A DNA stretch of 64,000 nt, taken from Evtepia gabavorous (GTDB lineage: Bacteria; Bacillota; Clostridia; Oscillospirales; Oscillospiraceae). Both the position numbers and the translations under genes were made by a program. The stretch spans positions 1 to 64,000 of the forward strand of contig NZ_QQRQ01000008.1 of NCBI RefSeq assembly GCF_003425665.1, given 5' to 3'. Positions 51,091-59,906 of the stretch are shown in pieces (the stretch's first letter is position 1; every line of letters starts with the position of its first letter). The notes under the pieces are model-generated. The model saw only the letters and a list, made by a program, of their open reading frames with translations, was not told where the DNA came from and made no database searches.

Positions 51091-53679
51091 TCAGAGCTTT
51101 TCCTTGAGTTCATGGAGCAGGTTCAGCGCCTGCAGGGGCGTCAGGGTCTCCACCGGGGTATTGCGGAGCGTGGTCAAAACCTCCTCCTCCCCCAGGGCCG
51201 TCAGGGAGACTTGGCTGGCCTCCCGGGCTCCCGTCTTCTTGGGGGCGTCCTGCTGGGACTCCAGCTCGGCCAAAATCTCCCGGGCCCGGCGGATGACCTT
51301 GGGGGGCAGCCCTGCCAGACCCGCCACCTCAATGCCATAGCTCTGGTCGGCTCCCCCGGGGACGATCTTCCGCAGGAAGAGGATTTCGTCCTTCCTCTTC
51401 CGGGCGGCGATGTTGAAATTTTTTACCCCGGGCAGCTGGCCCTCCAACACCGTCAGCTCGTGATAGTGGGTGGCAAAGAGGGTCTTGGCCCCCAGGCGCT
51501 TGGGGTTGGCGCACCACTCCAGCACCGCCCGGGCAATGGACATGCCGTCGTAGGTGGAGGTCCCCCGGCCGATCTCATCCAGGATGAGCAGGCTCCGGCT
51601 GGTGGCGTGACGGAGCAGCTCCGCCACCTCCGTCATCTCCACCATAAAGGTGGACTGTCCCCCCGCCAGGTCGTCCGAGGCCCCAATGCGGGTGAAAATC
51701 CGGTCCACCACCCCGATGTGGGCCGCCCGGGCAGGGACAAAGGACCCCATCTGGGCCATGAGCACCATGAGGGCCACCTGCCGCATATAGGTGGACTTGC
51801 CGGCCATGTTGGGGCCAGTGATGATGGCGGCCAGGTTGTCCTTGTTGTCCATGTAGGTGTCGTTGGGGACAAAGAGGGCGTCCCGCCCCATGACCTCCAC
51901 CACCGGGTGGCGGCCTTCGGTGATCTCCAGCTTGTCGGAGTTGTCCACCCGGGGCATGCAGTAGTTGTTCTCCGCCGCCACAACGGCAAAGGAGGTCAGC
52001 ACATCCACCCGGGCCACCGCCCCGGCGATCTCCTGGATCTGGGGGGCCTGGGCGGCCACCTGATCCCGGATGTCACAGAACAGCTGGTACTCCAGGGCCA
52101 CAATCCGGTCCTGGGCGGAGAGGATGGTGTGCTCCATCTCCTTGAGCTCCTGGGTGATGTACCGCTCGCAGTTGGTGAGGGTCTGCTTGCGGATGTACCC
52201 CTGGGGTACCTGGTCGTAATAGGATTTGGAGACCTCAATATAATAGCCAAAGACCTTGTTGAAGCCCACCTTCAGGGACTTGATGCCGGTCTTCTCCTTC
52301 TCCGCCGCCTCCAGCTTGGCGATGACCCCCTTGGTGTCCGTCAAAATGGCCCGGAGCTGATCCACATCGGGGTGGTAGCCCGGGCGGATGAGGCCGCCCT
52401 CCCGAACCGAGAAGGGGGGCTCGTCCACAATGCCCCGGGCGATGAGGCCGGTGAGCTCCGGCAGCCCGTCCAGCTGGGCCCGCAGCCGGGCCAGCAGGGA
52501 GGGGGCCTGCTGGGGCAGGTGGTCCTGGAGCAGGGGCAGCCGGTCCAGACCCGCGGCCAGGGCCACCAAGTCCCGGGCCCCGGCGGTGCCGTAGACGATG
52601 CGGGAGATCAGACGCTCCAGGTCCGTGATCTCCCGCAGCACCTGGACCAGCTCCTCCCGCTCCACAGCGTTGTCCACCAGCCAGCCCACCGCCTCCAGCC
52701 GGCGGGAGATGGCCACCGGGTCCAGCAGAGGGCGCTCCAGCCAGCTGCGGAGGAGCCGGCCGCCCATGGCGGTCTTGGTCTTGTCCAGCACCCAGAGCAG
52801 GGAGCCCTTTTTCTCCTTGCCCCGGAGGGTTTCGGTGAGCTCCAGGTTCCGCCGGGCCACCGGGTCCAGCTCCAAAAAGCGGCCGGTGGAGTAGTATCGG
52901 AGGGTCCGCAGGTAGGACAGGTCGGTCTTTTGGGTTTCGTACAGATAGGAGAGCAGTCCCCCCGCCGCCTGTATGGCGGCCTCGGCCTCCGGCGGGACCT
53001 GGTCCAGCCCCGCGGCGAACTGTCTCTCCACCCGCTGCCGGGCCTCCGCCAGGGCAAACCGCTCCTCCCCGGCCTGCTCCACCCGGCAGGGGAGCTTCCC
53101 GGACAGGTGGTCCAGCAGCCCCTTATCCCGGGCCCCGGGGGAGAGGATGACCTCCCGGGGGGCAAACCGGGCCAGTTCATTGACCGCGTGGTCCACCCAG
53201 CCCTCCGGGGCAAAGAAGGTGAGGAAGACCTCCCCCGTGGAGATATCCCCAAAGCACAGCCCCGTCCCCTGCACCCCCACATAGAGGGAGGCCAGGAAGT
53301 TGTTTCTTCCCTCCTCCAGCATGTTCTCCTCTATGAGGGTGCCGGGGGTGACCACCCGGATGATCTCCCGGTCCACCAGGCCCTTGGCCTGGGCGGGGTC
53401 CTCGGTCTGCTCACAGATGGCCACCTTGTAGCCCTTGGCGATGAGGCGGGCAATGTATGCCTCGGCGGAGTGGTAGGGCACCCCGCACATGGGGGTGCGC
53501 TCCTCGGGGGGCTTGTTCCGGTCCCGGGTGGTGAGGGTGAGGTTCAGCTCCGCCGCGGCGGTTTTGGCATCCTCGTCAAACATCTCATAGAAATCCCCCA
53601 GACGGAAGAAGAGGAGGCAGTCGGGGTGCTGGTCCTTGATGGCCAGGTACTGTCGTTTCATGGGGGTGAGTTCTGCCAT
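51091..53679 (-). CDS. mutS: DNA mismatch repair protein MutS
   Basis: An 862-residue MutS1. The N-terminal mismatch-binding segment GDFYEMF (the Phe-x-Glu wedge), connector, lever and clamp domains, and the ATPase with TGPNMAGKS near 620 and DEIGRGTSTYDG are present. I chose MAELTPMKRQY at 53679, the usual N-terminus, although its ribosome site (AAGAAAG) is weak. A GTG 17 codons upstream is less likely. Repeat copy 2 lies immediately upstream, between miaB and mutS. Confidence 0.96.
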   Translation of the reverse strand: MAELTPMKRQYLAIKDQHPDCLLFFRLGDFYEMFDEDAKTAAAELNLTLTTRDRNKPPEERTPMCGVPYHSAEAYIARLIAKGYKVAICEQTEDPAQAKGLVDREIIRVVTPGTLIEENMLEEGRNNFLASLYVGVQGTGLCFGDISTGEVFLTFFAPEGWVDHAVNELARFAPREVILSPGARDKGLLDHLSGKLPCRVEQAGEERFALAEARQRVERQFAAGLDQVPPEAEAAIQAAGGLLSYLYETQKTDLSYLRTLRYYSTGRFLELDPVARRNLELTETLRGKEKKGSLLWVLDKTKTAMGGRLLRSWLERPLLDPVAISRRLEAVGWLVDNAVEREELVQVLREITDLERLISRIVYGTAGARDLVALAAGLDRLPLLQDHLPQQAPSLLARLRAQLDGLPELTGLIARGIVDEPPFSVREGGLIRPGYHPDVDQLRAILTDTKGVIAKLEAAEKEKTGIKSLKVGFNKVFGYYIEVSKSYYDQVPQGYIRKQTLTNCERYITQELKEMEHTILSAQDRIVALEYQLFCDIRDQVAAQAPQIQEIAGAVARVDVLTSFAVVAAENNYCMPRVDNSDKLEITEGRHPVVEVMGRDALFVPNDTYMDNKDNLAAIITGPNMAGKSTYMRQVALMVLMAQMGSFVPARAAHIGVVDRIFTRIGASDDLAGGQSTFMVEMTEVAELLRHATSRSLLILDEIGRGTSTYDGMSIARAVLEWCANPKRLGAKTLFATHYHELTVLEGQLPGVKNFNIAARKRKDEILFLRKIVPGGADQSYGIEVAGLAGLPPKVIRRAREILAELESQQDAPKKTGAREASQVSLTALGEEEVLTTLRNTPVETLTPLQALNLLHELKEKL

Positions 53680-53750
53680 AGTATCACACTTTCTTGATCC
53701 TTCAGATTCTGTCTGGGGTTTTTCCCGCACTGGCGGGGCGTTTTTTCAGC

Positions 53751-53809
53751 GCTGTTGGAACGGGCGGGAACTTGGCCCTCCCGGGCGGGGTACCCTTGTG
53801 GTTTTGTCC
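53751..53809 (-). repeat. Partial extra arm of the structured repeat
   Basis: About 60 bases beginning GCTGTTGGAACGGGCGGGAAC repeat the outermost arm of the ~520-base element, followed directly by the complete copy 2. This looks like a nested or truncated insertion of the same family. Confidence 0.75.
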
Positions 53810-53811
53810 CC

Positions 53812-54334
53812 ACGCCGTTGGAACGGCAGGGAACCTTGGCCTGCCCGGCCGGGGCCCCATTTCTTGGGAAGAAATGGGGGAAAGAACCCCAGAGGGAAGA
53901 GGTTCTTCCCTCTGGACTCCCTTCTCTGGTGGGGTTGTGTGGGGGGAGGTTGTACTTCTCACTGGTTACCTGGCCTGCGGCCCTCACATTGAAAGGCCCG
54001 TAACGGCCCGCCCACCGGCTGGGCGGGCTGGGGACGTGGCGGGGTACCCTTTGGGAGAAGGCAGAGAGTAACCGTTCGGGTTTCCACTTTTCCTCCCGAC
54101 AATAAACCACTTCTCCCGCCCGCCCGAGCTGGTGGGCGGGCCATGAGGCGTTGGTCTTTGAGGCCGCAGGCCAGGCCCCTACCAGACCAATCACCTTCCC
54201 CCGTTCCTCCCACCAGAGAATGGGGTTCCAAGGGGAAGGAACCTCCTTCCCCTTGGTGTTCTTTCCCCTATTTCTTCAAAGAAATAGGGCCCCGCCCGGG
54301 AGGGCACCGTTCCCGCCCGTTCCAACGGCGTGGG
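53812..54334 (-). repeat. Structured palindromic repeat, copy 2
   Basis: Read on minus it is co-linear over its whole length with copy 1 on plus, including the asymmetric centre (GGGAGAAGTGGTTT). Ends carry GTTGGAACG/CGTTCCAAC. The 12-bp hairpin at 53889-53915 differs from its copy 1 counterpart at three stem positions, each matched by the partner base. The 12-bp hairpin at 54228-54256 is identical to copy 1. It fills the gap between miaB and mutS and is transcribed with them in its own forward sense. Confidence 0.85.
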
Positions 54335-54345
54335 GAGACACTCCC

Positions 54346-55755
54346 TCACCCCTCCACCACGTCTCCAAACAGAGCCCAGGTAGAGGCCTCCGTAATCCGC
54401 GCGTTCTGCCAGGTCCCGATACACCCCGGGTCCCCCGCCAGATGGACCAGCCGCCCCCCGTCCGTCCGGGCGGTGAGGCGTCCGTCGGTCCCCTGGCCGT
54501 CCACCAGACAGCGGTAAATGCCCCCCACGTACCTCTGATGCTTTTCCCAGGAAATTTCATTCTGCCGCTGGAGCAGCCGCTGGAAATTAGCGCTCTTCTG
54601 CTCCTTGGGCATGGGGTCGGGCATCCTCTCCGCCGGGGTGCCCCGGCGGGGGGAAAAGAGGAAGGTGAACAGGGCGTCATACCGGACGGTCTCAATGAGG
54701 CTCATGGTCTGCTCAAACTCCTCCTGGGTTTCCCCGGGAAATCCCACAATCACATCGGAGGTGAGGACGATCTCTGGAATTCGGGCCCGGAGCTCGTCCA
54801 CCAGGGAGAGGTAGTGCTCCCGGGTATACCCCCGGTGCATGGCCTGGAGCACCCGGCTGCTGCCCGACTGGAAGGGGAGGTGGAGCACCGGGGCCACCTT
54901 TTCACAGGCGGCCATGGTGTCAAAAAGCCGCGCCCCGGCGTCCTTGGGGTGGCTGGTCATAAACCGGATGAGAAACTCCCCGGGGATGGCGTTCACCTGC
55001 TCCAGCAGCCAGGCAAAGTCCACCCCCAGTCCCAGGTCCTTGCCGTAGGAGTTGACATTCTGCCCCAGCAGGGTGATGTCCTGGTACCCCGCCTGGGCCA
55101 GCTCACGGACCTCCGCCAGGATGTCCTCCGGCCGGCGGCTGCGCTCCCGGCCCCGGACGTAGGGGACGATGCAGTAGGTACAGAAGTTGTTGCAGCCGTA
55201 CATGATGGACACCCAGGCCTTCTGCCGGTTCTGCCGGACCACCGGGATGCCCTCGGCCACTGCCCCGGGCACATCCTCGGTGGCAAAGACCCGCTTGCCG
55301 CTGGTGAGCCGGTCCAGCAGCAGCTGGGGAAACTGCCACAGCAGCTGGGGGCCAAAGACCAGGTCCACATGGGGAAAGGACTGGCGCAGCCGCTGGGCCA
55401 CATGGTCCTGCCGGGCCATGCAGCCGCACAGACAGATCACCTGCTCCGGATGCCGGCGCTTGGTGTGGGTCAGGGCCCCCACGTTGCCGAACACCCGCTG
55501 CTCGGCGTGCTCCCGGATGGCGCAGGTGTTCAGCAATACCAGGTCCGCCCCCTCCTCCGTGGGGGAGAAGGCGTAGCCCATCCGGGCCAGGTACCCCCGC
55601 AGACGCTCGGAGTCCGCTTCATTCTGCTGACATCCATAGGTGTCTACATAGGCCAGTTTCTGGCCGGGGCGCTGGTCCAGCAGGGCACGAATCTGGTCAC
55701 ACAGGGCCAGCTGGCGGGCGATCTCCGCCGGGGCAATGGTCAGGGTCTGTCTCAA
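54346..55755 (-). CDS. miaB: tRNA-2-methylthio-N6-dimethylallyladenosine synthase
   Basis: A 469-residue radical SAM methylthiotransferase. The N-terminal UPF0004 domain has three cysteines (TYGCQQNEAD, LLNTCAIRE, CLCGCMARQ). The radical SAM site CNNFCTYC and the C-terminal TRAM-type domain follow. The start is TTG with GGAGG 8 bases upstream. It completes the A37 modification begun by MiaA. Promoter at 55821-55849. The stop is 12 bases from repeat copy 2. Confidence 0.96.
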   Translation of the reverse strand: MRQTLTIAPAEIARQLALCDQIRALLDQRPGQKLAYVDTYGCQQNEADSERLRGYLARMGYAFSPTEEGADLVLLNTCAIREHAEQRVFGNVGALTHTKRRHPEQVICLCGCMARQDHVAQRLRQSFPHVDLVFGPQLLWQFPQLLLDRLTSGKRVFATEDVPGAVAEGIPVVRQNRQKAWVSIMYGCNNFCTYCIVPYVRGRERSRRPEDILAEVRELAQAGYQDITLLGQNVNSYGKDLGLGVDFAWLLEQVNAIPGEFLIRFMTSHPKDAGARLFDTMAACEKVAPVLHLPFQSGSSRVLQAMHRGYTREHYLSLVDELRARIPEIVLTSDVIVGFPGETQEEFEQTMSLIETVRYDALFTFLFSPRRGTPAERMPDPMPKEQKSANFQRLLQRQNEISWEKHQRYVGGIYRCLVDGQGTDGRLTARTDGGRLVHLAGDPGCIGTWQNARITEASTWALFGDVVEG

Positions 55756-55820
55756 GATGGATTCCTCCGGGTAGTTGGATTTGGGGATAGGGGATACTTA
55801 CTTATAAAAATACAGTGTGT

Positions 55821-55849
55821 AGTATAGCACAATTCGACGGATTTTTCAA
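55821..55849 (-). promoter_or_regulatory. Sigma-A promoter for the miaB-mutS-mutL-miaA-hfq run
   Basis: On minus, TTGAAA (55844-55849) and TATACT (55821-55826) are 17 bases apart, about 65 bases before the miaB start. Confidence 0.75.
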
Positions 55850-55902
55850 GGAAAACAGCCCCTTCCCCCGGGAGAATCCAAACATCTTCCAGGGGGATGA
55901 CA

Positions 55903-55940
55903 AAAACAGCGGGCAGGGGGTACGTCCTGCCCGCTGTTTT
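55903..55940 (-). terminator. Terminator of the second DUF4179 operon
   Basis: AACAGCGGGCAGG and CCTGCCCGCTGTT form a perfect 13-bp stem around 7 bases, followed on minus by a T-rich tail (TTTG). Confidence 0.85.
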
Positions 55941-55984
55941 CGCGGTTGTCTCTATGGCCCCGGCCCGGGCCGGAGGCCCTTGGT

Positions 55985-57076
55985 TCAGGGCATCGGGATT
56001 TCGACGCCGCCCACCACAAAGGCGGCAATCTCCTCCACAGGGATGGTTTGCGCGAAGGTTCCGCCCCGGGTGCAGACCTCCTTGCCATCCTGGGGCGCCA
56101 TACTGCCGCCGGTGCTGCCGGTGCCGTCGGAGAGGGAGAGCACCGTACCGTCGGTCCGCTTGAGCCCATGGGGCAGGTCAAACCTGGCCCACTGTTCCTC
56201 CTGGGCCTGGGTCATCTGACCGGTGCCGGAGGCCACAGGCTCCGCCTGCTGGTCCACGGTGTACCGCAGATAGTAGCCGATGGGGGAGACCACCAGGGCG
56301 TCGATGGTGGCGGTCATTCCGTTCCACTCCAGGGTCTGACCCACCGGCAGCCGCACCGACAGGTCCCCCGCCTTCAGCTGGAACTTCAGGTTCCAGGTCC
56401 CCTCCGCCAGGACCTGGGACGCGGTCTCCCGATCGCCCACGGTACGCAGGTCCTGGAGGGTGATCTTCACCGTGCCGCCGGCCTGGGCCTGTTCATGGTA
56501 AGACATGGTCTCCACATACTGGATGGCGGCATCGGTGGGGTCGGCGTCATAGAAATAGCTGCTGCCGTGGGCCCCGGTGGTGTTCCGGCCAATGGTGCTG
56601 TCCGCGCTGTCCCAGGTCAGGTTCAGCCTGCCCTCCCCTTGGGGAATCTCCTCCACGGAGAAGGCGGTCCCGTCCTCCCGGGCGATGGAATAGGTCATCA
56701 GATAGTTGTAGCCATCAAACAGGATGGCCTCCGCGGTGACGGTCACGCCGTTGTCCGTGTCGCTGGCGCCGATGGGATAGCCGATCTGGTCCATCACCTG
56801 GGTGTCCGCCGTGGGGCCGAAGACGCCGGCAAAGGCCTGGGCTACGGTTTTCAGCCCCCCTGTGGCCCCGGCCCCCACCGCCAGCACCAGGGCCGCGGCC
56901 ACTGCCACCGCCGCGATCCGGGGCTTCCAATGGGTCCGGCGGGCCGGGCCGGGCTCCGCCTGCTGCGCCAGGCTTTGGCGCAGGTTTCTGGTCATCCGTG
57001 CCTTGGCAACCTGGGAAAAGCAGAGCTCGTCCATCGCCTGGCGGTAGTCCGCTTCTTCACGATATTTCATGTGCAT
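55985..57076 (-). CDS. DUF4179-domain anti-sigma/sensor protein
   Basis: A 363-residue single-pass protein. A cytoplasmic segment (about 1-50), one helix (about 53-72), and a DUF4179 beta-rich extracellular domain (IGYPIGASDTDNGVTVTAEAILFDGYN...). It overlaps the sigma gene by 20 bases, with an AAAGGAG site 6 bases before the ATG. Presumed anti-sigma factor or regulator of the adjacent sigma; the only direct support is gene pairing. Confidence 0.85.
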   Translation of the reverse strand: MHMKYREEADYRQAMDELCFSQVAKARMTRNLRQSLAQQAEPGPARRTHWKPRIAAVAVAAALVLAVGAGATGGLKTVAQAFAGVFGPTADTQVMDQIGYPIGASDTDNGVTVTAEAILFDGYNYLMTYSIAREDGTAFSVEEIPQGEGRLNLTWDSADSTIGRNTTGAHGSSYFYDADPTDAAIQYVETMSYHEQAQAGGTVKITLQDLRTVGDRETASQVLAEGTWNLKFQLKAGDLSVRLPVGQTLEWNGMTATIDALVVSPIGYYLRYTVDQQAEPVASGTGQMTQAQEEQWARFDLPHGLKRTDGTVLSLSDGTGSTGGSMAPQDGKEVCTRGGTFAQTIPVEEIAAFVVGGVEIPMP

Positions 57077-57554
57077 AGTCGTCTCCTTTCAGCAGTGCCC
57101 GCAGCTTGCTCCGGCCGCGGCTCAGGTAGGTGTTCACCGACGCCTCACTCTGGCCCAGCAGCCCGCCGATCTCCCGGGCAGAATAGCCTTCATAATAATA
57201 CAGATAGATCACCTGCCGGTATTTCACCGGCAGGGCCATGACCGCCTCCAGCACGTAGGACGCCGGTGCCTCCGGGGCGGGGGGCTCCGCCACCAGCTCC
57301 AGCCCCACGGTCCGCTGCCGGTGGGCGCTGCGCAGCAGGTCCTTGCACGCATTCACTGCGGTGCGGATGATCCACGCCTTCTCATGGTCCCGGCTCTCAA
57401 AGACCTGCCCGCTGGTCAGGCATTTGAGAAAGACGGTCTGGCAGATGTCCTCCGCGTCCTGAGCCGAGTGCAAATAGGTGTAAGAAAGCCGCAGGATCAG
57501 ATCGGAATAGGTGTTTACCAACCGTTCGGCCTGCTCCTCGTCCACTTGTCTCAC
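57057..57554 (-). CDS. ECF-type RNA polymerase sigma factor
   Basis: A 165-residue sigma factor. Region 2 (SDLILRLSYTYLHSAQDAEDICQTVFLK) and region 4 (YEGYSAREIGGLLGQSEASVNTYLSRGRSKL) are clear. I chose GTG at 57552-57554 because AAAGGAG lies 9 bases upstream; the ATG three codons earlier directly abuts that site. It differs from the 23379 sigma in sequence, so the genome holds at least two such sigma/DUF4179 modules. ECF sigma genes often regulate themselves. Confidence 0.9.
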   Translation of the reverse strand: MRQVDEEQAERLVNTYSDLILRLSYTYLHSAQDAEDICQTVFLKCLTSGQVFESRDHEKAWIIRTAVNACKDLLRSAHRQRTVGLELVAEPPAPEAPASYVLEAVMALPVKYRQVIYLYYYEGYSAREIGGLLGQSEASVNTYLSRGRSKLRALLKGDDYAHEIS

Positions 57555-57702
57555 GGTCCTCATCTCCTTTCCAAACCAGCCCGTCGGCTGTGTCAGCAAC
57601 GTCGCTTCACCTACAATACGAATGAAGGGCGGGAAACCTGACAGGTTAATTCAAAAAATTTTTTCGAAACATCCGCGGCCGCTCTCCGCCCGGCGGACTG
57701 GC

Positions 57703-57739
57703 AAAAAAGCGCCGCGGCAGAAGCTTTTTCTGCCGCGGC
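57703..57739 (-). terminator. Terminator of the GNAT-lipoprotein pair
   Basis: GCCGCGGCAGAA and TTCTGCCGCGGC form a perfect 12-bp stem with a 5-base loop; the minus tail reads GCTTTTTTG. Confidence 0.85.
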
Positions 57740-57816
57740 GGGAAGGAAGGATGATTCATTGTTTTCAGGGGATTTTCTGGTTCCGGCTTCTCGTGGTTCA
57801 GCCTTTTTCCCTCTTC

Positions 57817-58584
57817 CTACGAAATCGCCTCCCCGCCCACGGTATAGCCGTCCCAGTGGCCGGATGGGTTCTGGCGGGCGGTGCAGTGGGTGAACCAGTA
57901 GGCGCCGGTGCCGCTTCTCCATTTCTGGGCGGTGAAGGTGAGCGCCCCGGAAGGGTTCTCCTCCGCAAGGGAGAGGAAGAGGCCGTCGTCCCACTCCACT
58001 CGCTCTCGGTCGATGTATCCCTGGTCCGCCAGGGCCTCCCAGGTGCCGGTCAGAACAGGGCAGTCCCGCTGCCAGCTCAGGGCCACCCCCACCGCTCCCT
58101 GTTCGGCGGGGGACAGGCGGGTTTGAGAGAGGTCCAGGCCCAGCTGCGCCACCCCGTCGTTGAGGGCGGGGTCCGTCGCCCACAGGTCCTCCAGCACCTG
58201 AAGGTACAAGGCGCACAGGTCGTCAAAGCCCGACGCCTCCACCAGGATACCGGTTACCTCCCCCAGCCGGGCGGGGAAGGTCTCCTCCACAGTGCCGCCA
58301 TACCCCACCTGAATCCGGTCCCCCGGACGGATGGCGCCTTGGTCCGGGTCCTGGTAGGCCACGGGGCACTGGCCCAGGGAGACCGCATAGACATCACTTT
58401 CCCCCGCCCCCTCCTCCAGGCTGGCCACCAGAAGCTGCGCCCCCTCCACCGCTGCCACCCGGCCGGTGAGGCAGGCCTCGGACGCCGGCAGGCGGGGGTT
58501 CTCCTTGTCCGGTGCTTCCCCGCAGGCGGCCAGCAGGCCCAAAAGCAGGAACAGGGTCAGCCCCAGCAAACAGGATCGTCTCAT
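57817..58584 (-). CDS. Lipoprotein of unknown function
   Basis: A 255-residue lipoprotein with a strong lipobox (LLAACGEAP, Cys21). An N-terminal domain of beta strands with a RPGDRIQVGYGGTVEETFPA segment resembles DUF3221-type OB folds. A second domain (about 120-255) is unassigned. Its start overlaps the stop of the GNAT gene by 4 bases (ATGA), linking the two. GC-rich like the host, unlike the GNAT gene. Confidence 0.75.
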   Translation of the reverse strand: MRRSCLLGLTLFLLLGLLAACGEAPDKENPRLPASEACLTGRVAAVEGAQLLVASLEEGAGESDVYAVSLGQCPVAYQDPDQGAIRPGDRIQVGYGGTVEETFPARLGEVTGILVEASGFDDLCALYLQVLEDLWATDPALNDGVAQLGLDLSQTRLSPAEQGAVGVALSWQRDCPVLTGTWEALADQGYIDRERVEWDDGLFLSLAEENPSGALTFTAQKWRSGTGAYWFTHCTARQNPSGHWDGYTVGGEAIS

Positions 58585-59045
58585 GGGAAATTCCTCCTTT
58601 CCACGCCGCGTTTCATATACAACAATGGGTAGGGATTTCCTTGTTCATCCCGCTCTGTTCTTTTATAAACTGTAAATCCCATATGTTCATAGAACCCTTT
58701 TGCAAGAGGGTTTTGTTCGTTCACCGCCAAATCATGGACGGAATATTGCTCGATTCCATATTGAAGCAGTGCCTTTCCAGCCCCTTTCCCCCTTTCCTCG
58801 TCCGCAACGAAAAGCATTTCCAGGTGTTGTTCTGCAATTCCCATAAAGCCAATGGGACATTGATTTTCATGGTTTAGAACGAGTAAATGCGGTACTTCGC
58901 TCAGGGCTTGCGGCACATACTTTTTTATGTTTTCTATTTCATTTTCTGATAGAAACAGGTGGGTCGCTCTCACGGAACTCTCCCATACTTCCAGTAATTG
59001 TTTGATCAGCAATGGCGTTCTGTCTGCTACCTCAATCACTTTCAT
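58581..59045 (-). CDS. GNAT-family N-acetyltransferase
   Basis: A 154-residue acetyltransferase. The acetyl-CoA loop is ADEERGKGAGKALLQYGI and the C-terminal NPLAKGFYEHMGF is typical of the fold. I chose ATG at 59045 with a GGAGTTAAG site. Substrate unknown. It is notably AT-richer than its neighbours, suggesting recent acquisition, yet its stop is coupled to the lipoprotein start. Confidence 0.88.
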   Translation of the reverse strand: MKVIEVADRTPLLIKQLLEVWESSVRATHLFLSENEIENIKKYVPQALSEVPHLLVLNHENQCPIGFMGIAEQHLEMLFVADEERGKGAGKALLQYGIEQYSVHDLAVNEQNPLAKGFYEHMGFTVYKRTERDEQGNPYPLLYMKRGVERRNFP

Positions 59046-59310
59046 CTTAACTCCGTCCTCCGTAAACAACAGTTTGTTTTTAATCGCATGATAGCATGAT
59101 GCTTCCATCCTGTCATCTCTTTTCTGCTTTTGTGACAAAGCAAATTCCAACACGTTTTAAGGGAAACAAGCGGAAATGAAATACTGTATTGTAGGAAAGA
59201 AAACATGGGGTTTGTTCATAAGACGTCGCCGGTGGTCCCTTGGTTCCCCCACCCGGCCAGATTTCAGGGGCAGGCCCTGGGGAAAACAGGCCGGGGCGTG
59301 GGAGAGAACG

Positions 59311-59340
59311 TTGACTATTTCCCTGGCCACGTGCTATACT
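59311..59340 (+). promoter_or_regulatory. Sigma-A promoter for dtd operon
   Basis: TTGACT (59311-59316) and TATACT (59335-59340) with an 18-base spacer, 55 bases before dtd. The remaining gap 59046-59310 shows no gene. Confidence 0.75.
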
Positions 59341-59395
59341 AAGATATTGTATCCCATGTTTGCCATTCCAAAAACCAAAGAGAAGGAGAACCCTT

Positions 59396-59839
59396 ATGCG
59401 CGCAGTGGTAACCAGAGTATCCTCCGCCTCTGTCTCCATTGACGGGGCCACCGTGGGGGCCATCGGCACCGGCTTTCTGGTGCTGCTGGGCATCGGCCCC
59501 AACGACACCCAGGCCCAGGCGGAAAAGCTGGCCGATAAAATCTGCGGCCTGCGGGTCTTTGCCGACGAGGCAGGGAAGATGAATTTGAACCTGGCCGCCG
59601 TGGGCGGGGCCCTGCTGGTGGTCTCCCAGTTCACCCTGTACGCCGATATCAAGAGCCGCCGGCCCGGGTTCACCAAGGCCGCGCCCCCGGCGGTGGCCAT
59701 TCCCCTGTATGAGACCTTTCTGGACCTGTGCCGGGCCCGGGGCTTCCAGGTGGAGCACGGGGCGTTCGGCGCGGACATGGCGGTGCAGTCGGTGAACGAC
59801 GGCCCCGTCACCATCTGGATGGACACCGAGACCCTGTGA
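59396..59839 (+). CDS. dtd: D-aminoacyl-tRNA deacylase
   Basis: A 147-residue deacylase hydrolysing D-aminoacyl-tRNAs. Family boxes SQFTLYAD (with the catalytic Thr region) and NDGPVTI are present. An AGAAGGAG site precedes the ATG. First gene of a plus-strand run through hemZ. Confidence 0.97.
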   Translation: MRAVVTRVSSASVSIDGATVGAIGTGFLVLLGIGPNDTQAQAEKLADKICGLRVFADEAGKMNLNLAAVGGALLVVSQFTLYADIKSRRPGFTKAAPPAVAIPLYETFLDLCRARGFQVEHGAFGADMAVQSVNDGPVTIWMDTETL

Positions 59840-59906
59840 CGCCGGCCCCATGGGCCCGGCTCTGTTTTTATCAATTCTTCCCCCTTGGGGGACAACGAGG
59901 TGACTT

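Noticed and set aside
53636-54517. Open frames over repeat copy 2
   Set aside because: Same mirrored noncoding repeat; the frames are not preserved between the two copies or halves while the stems are.
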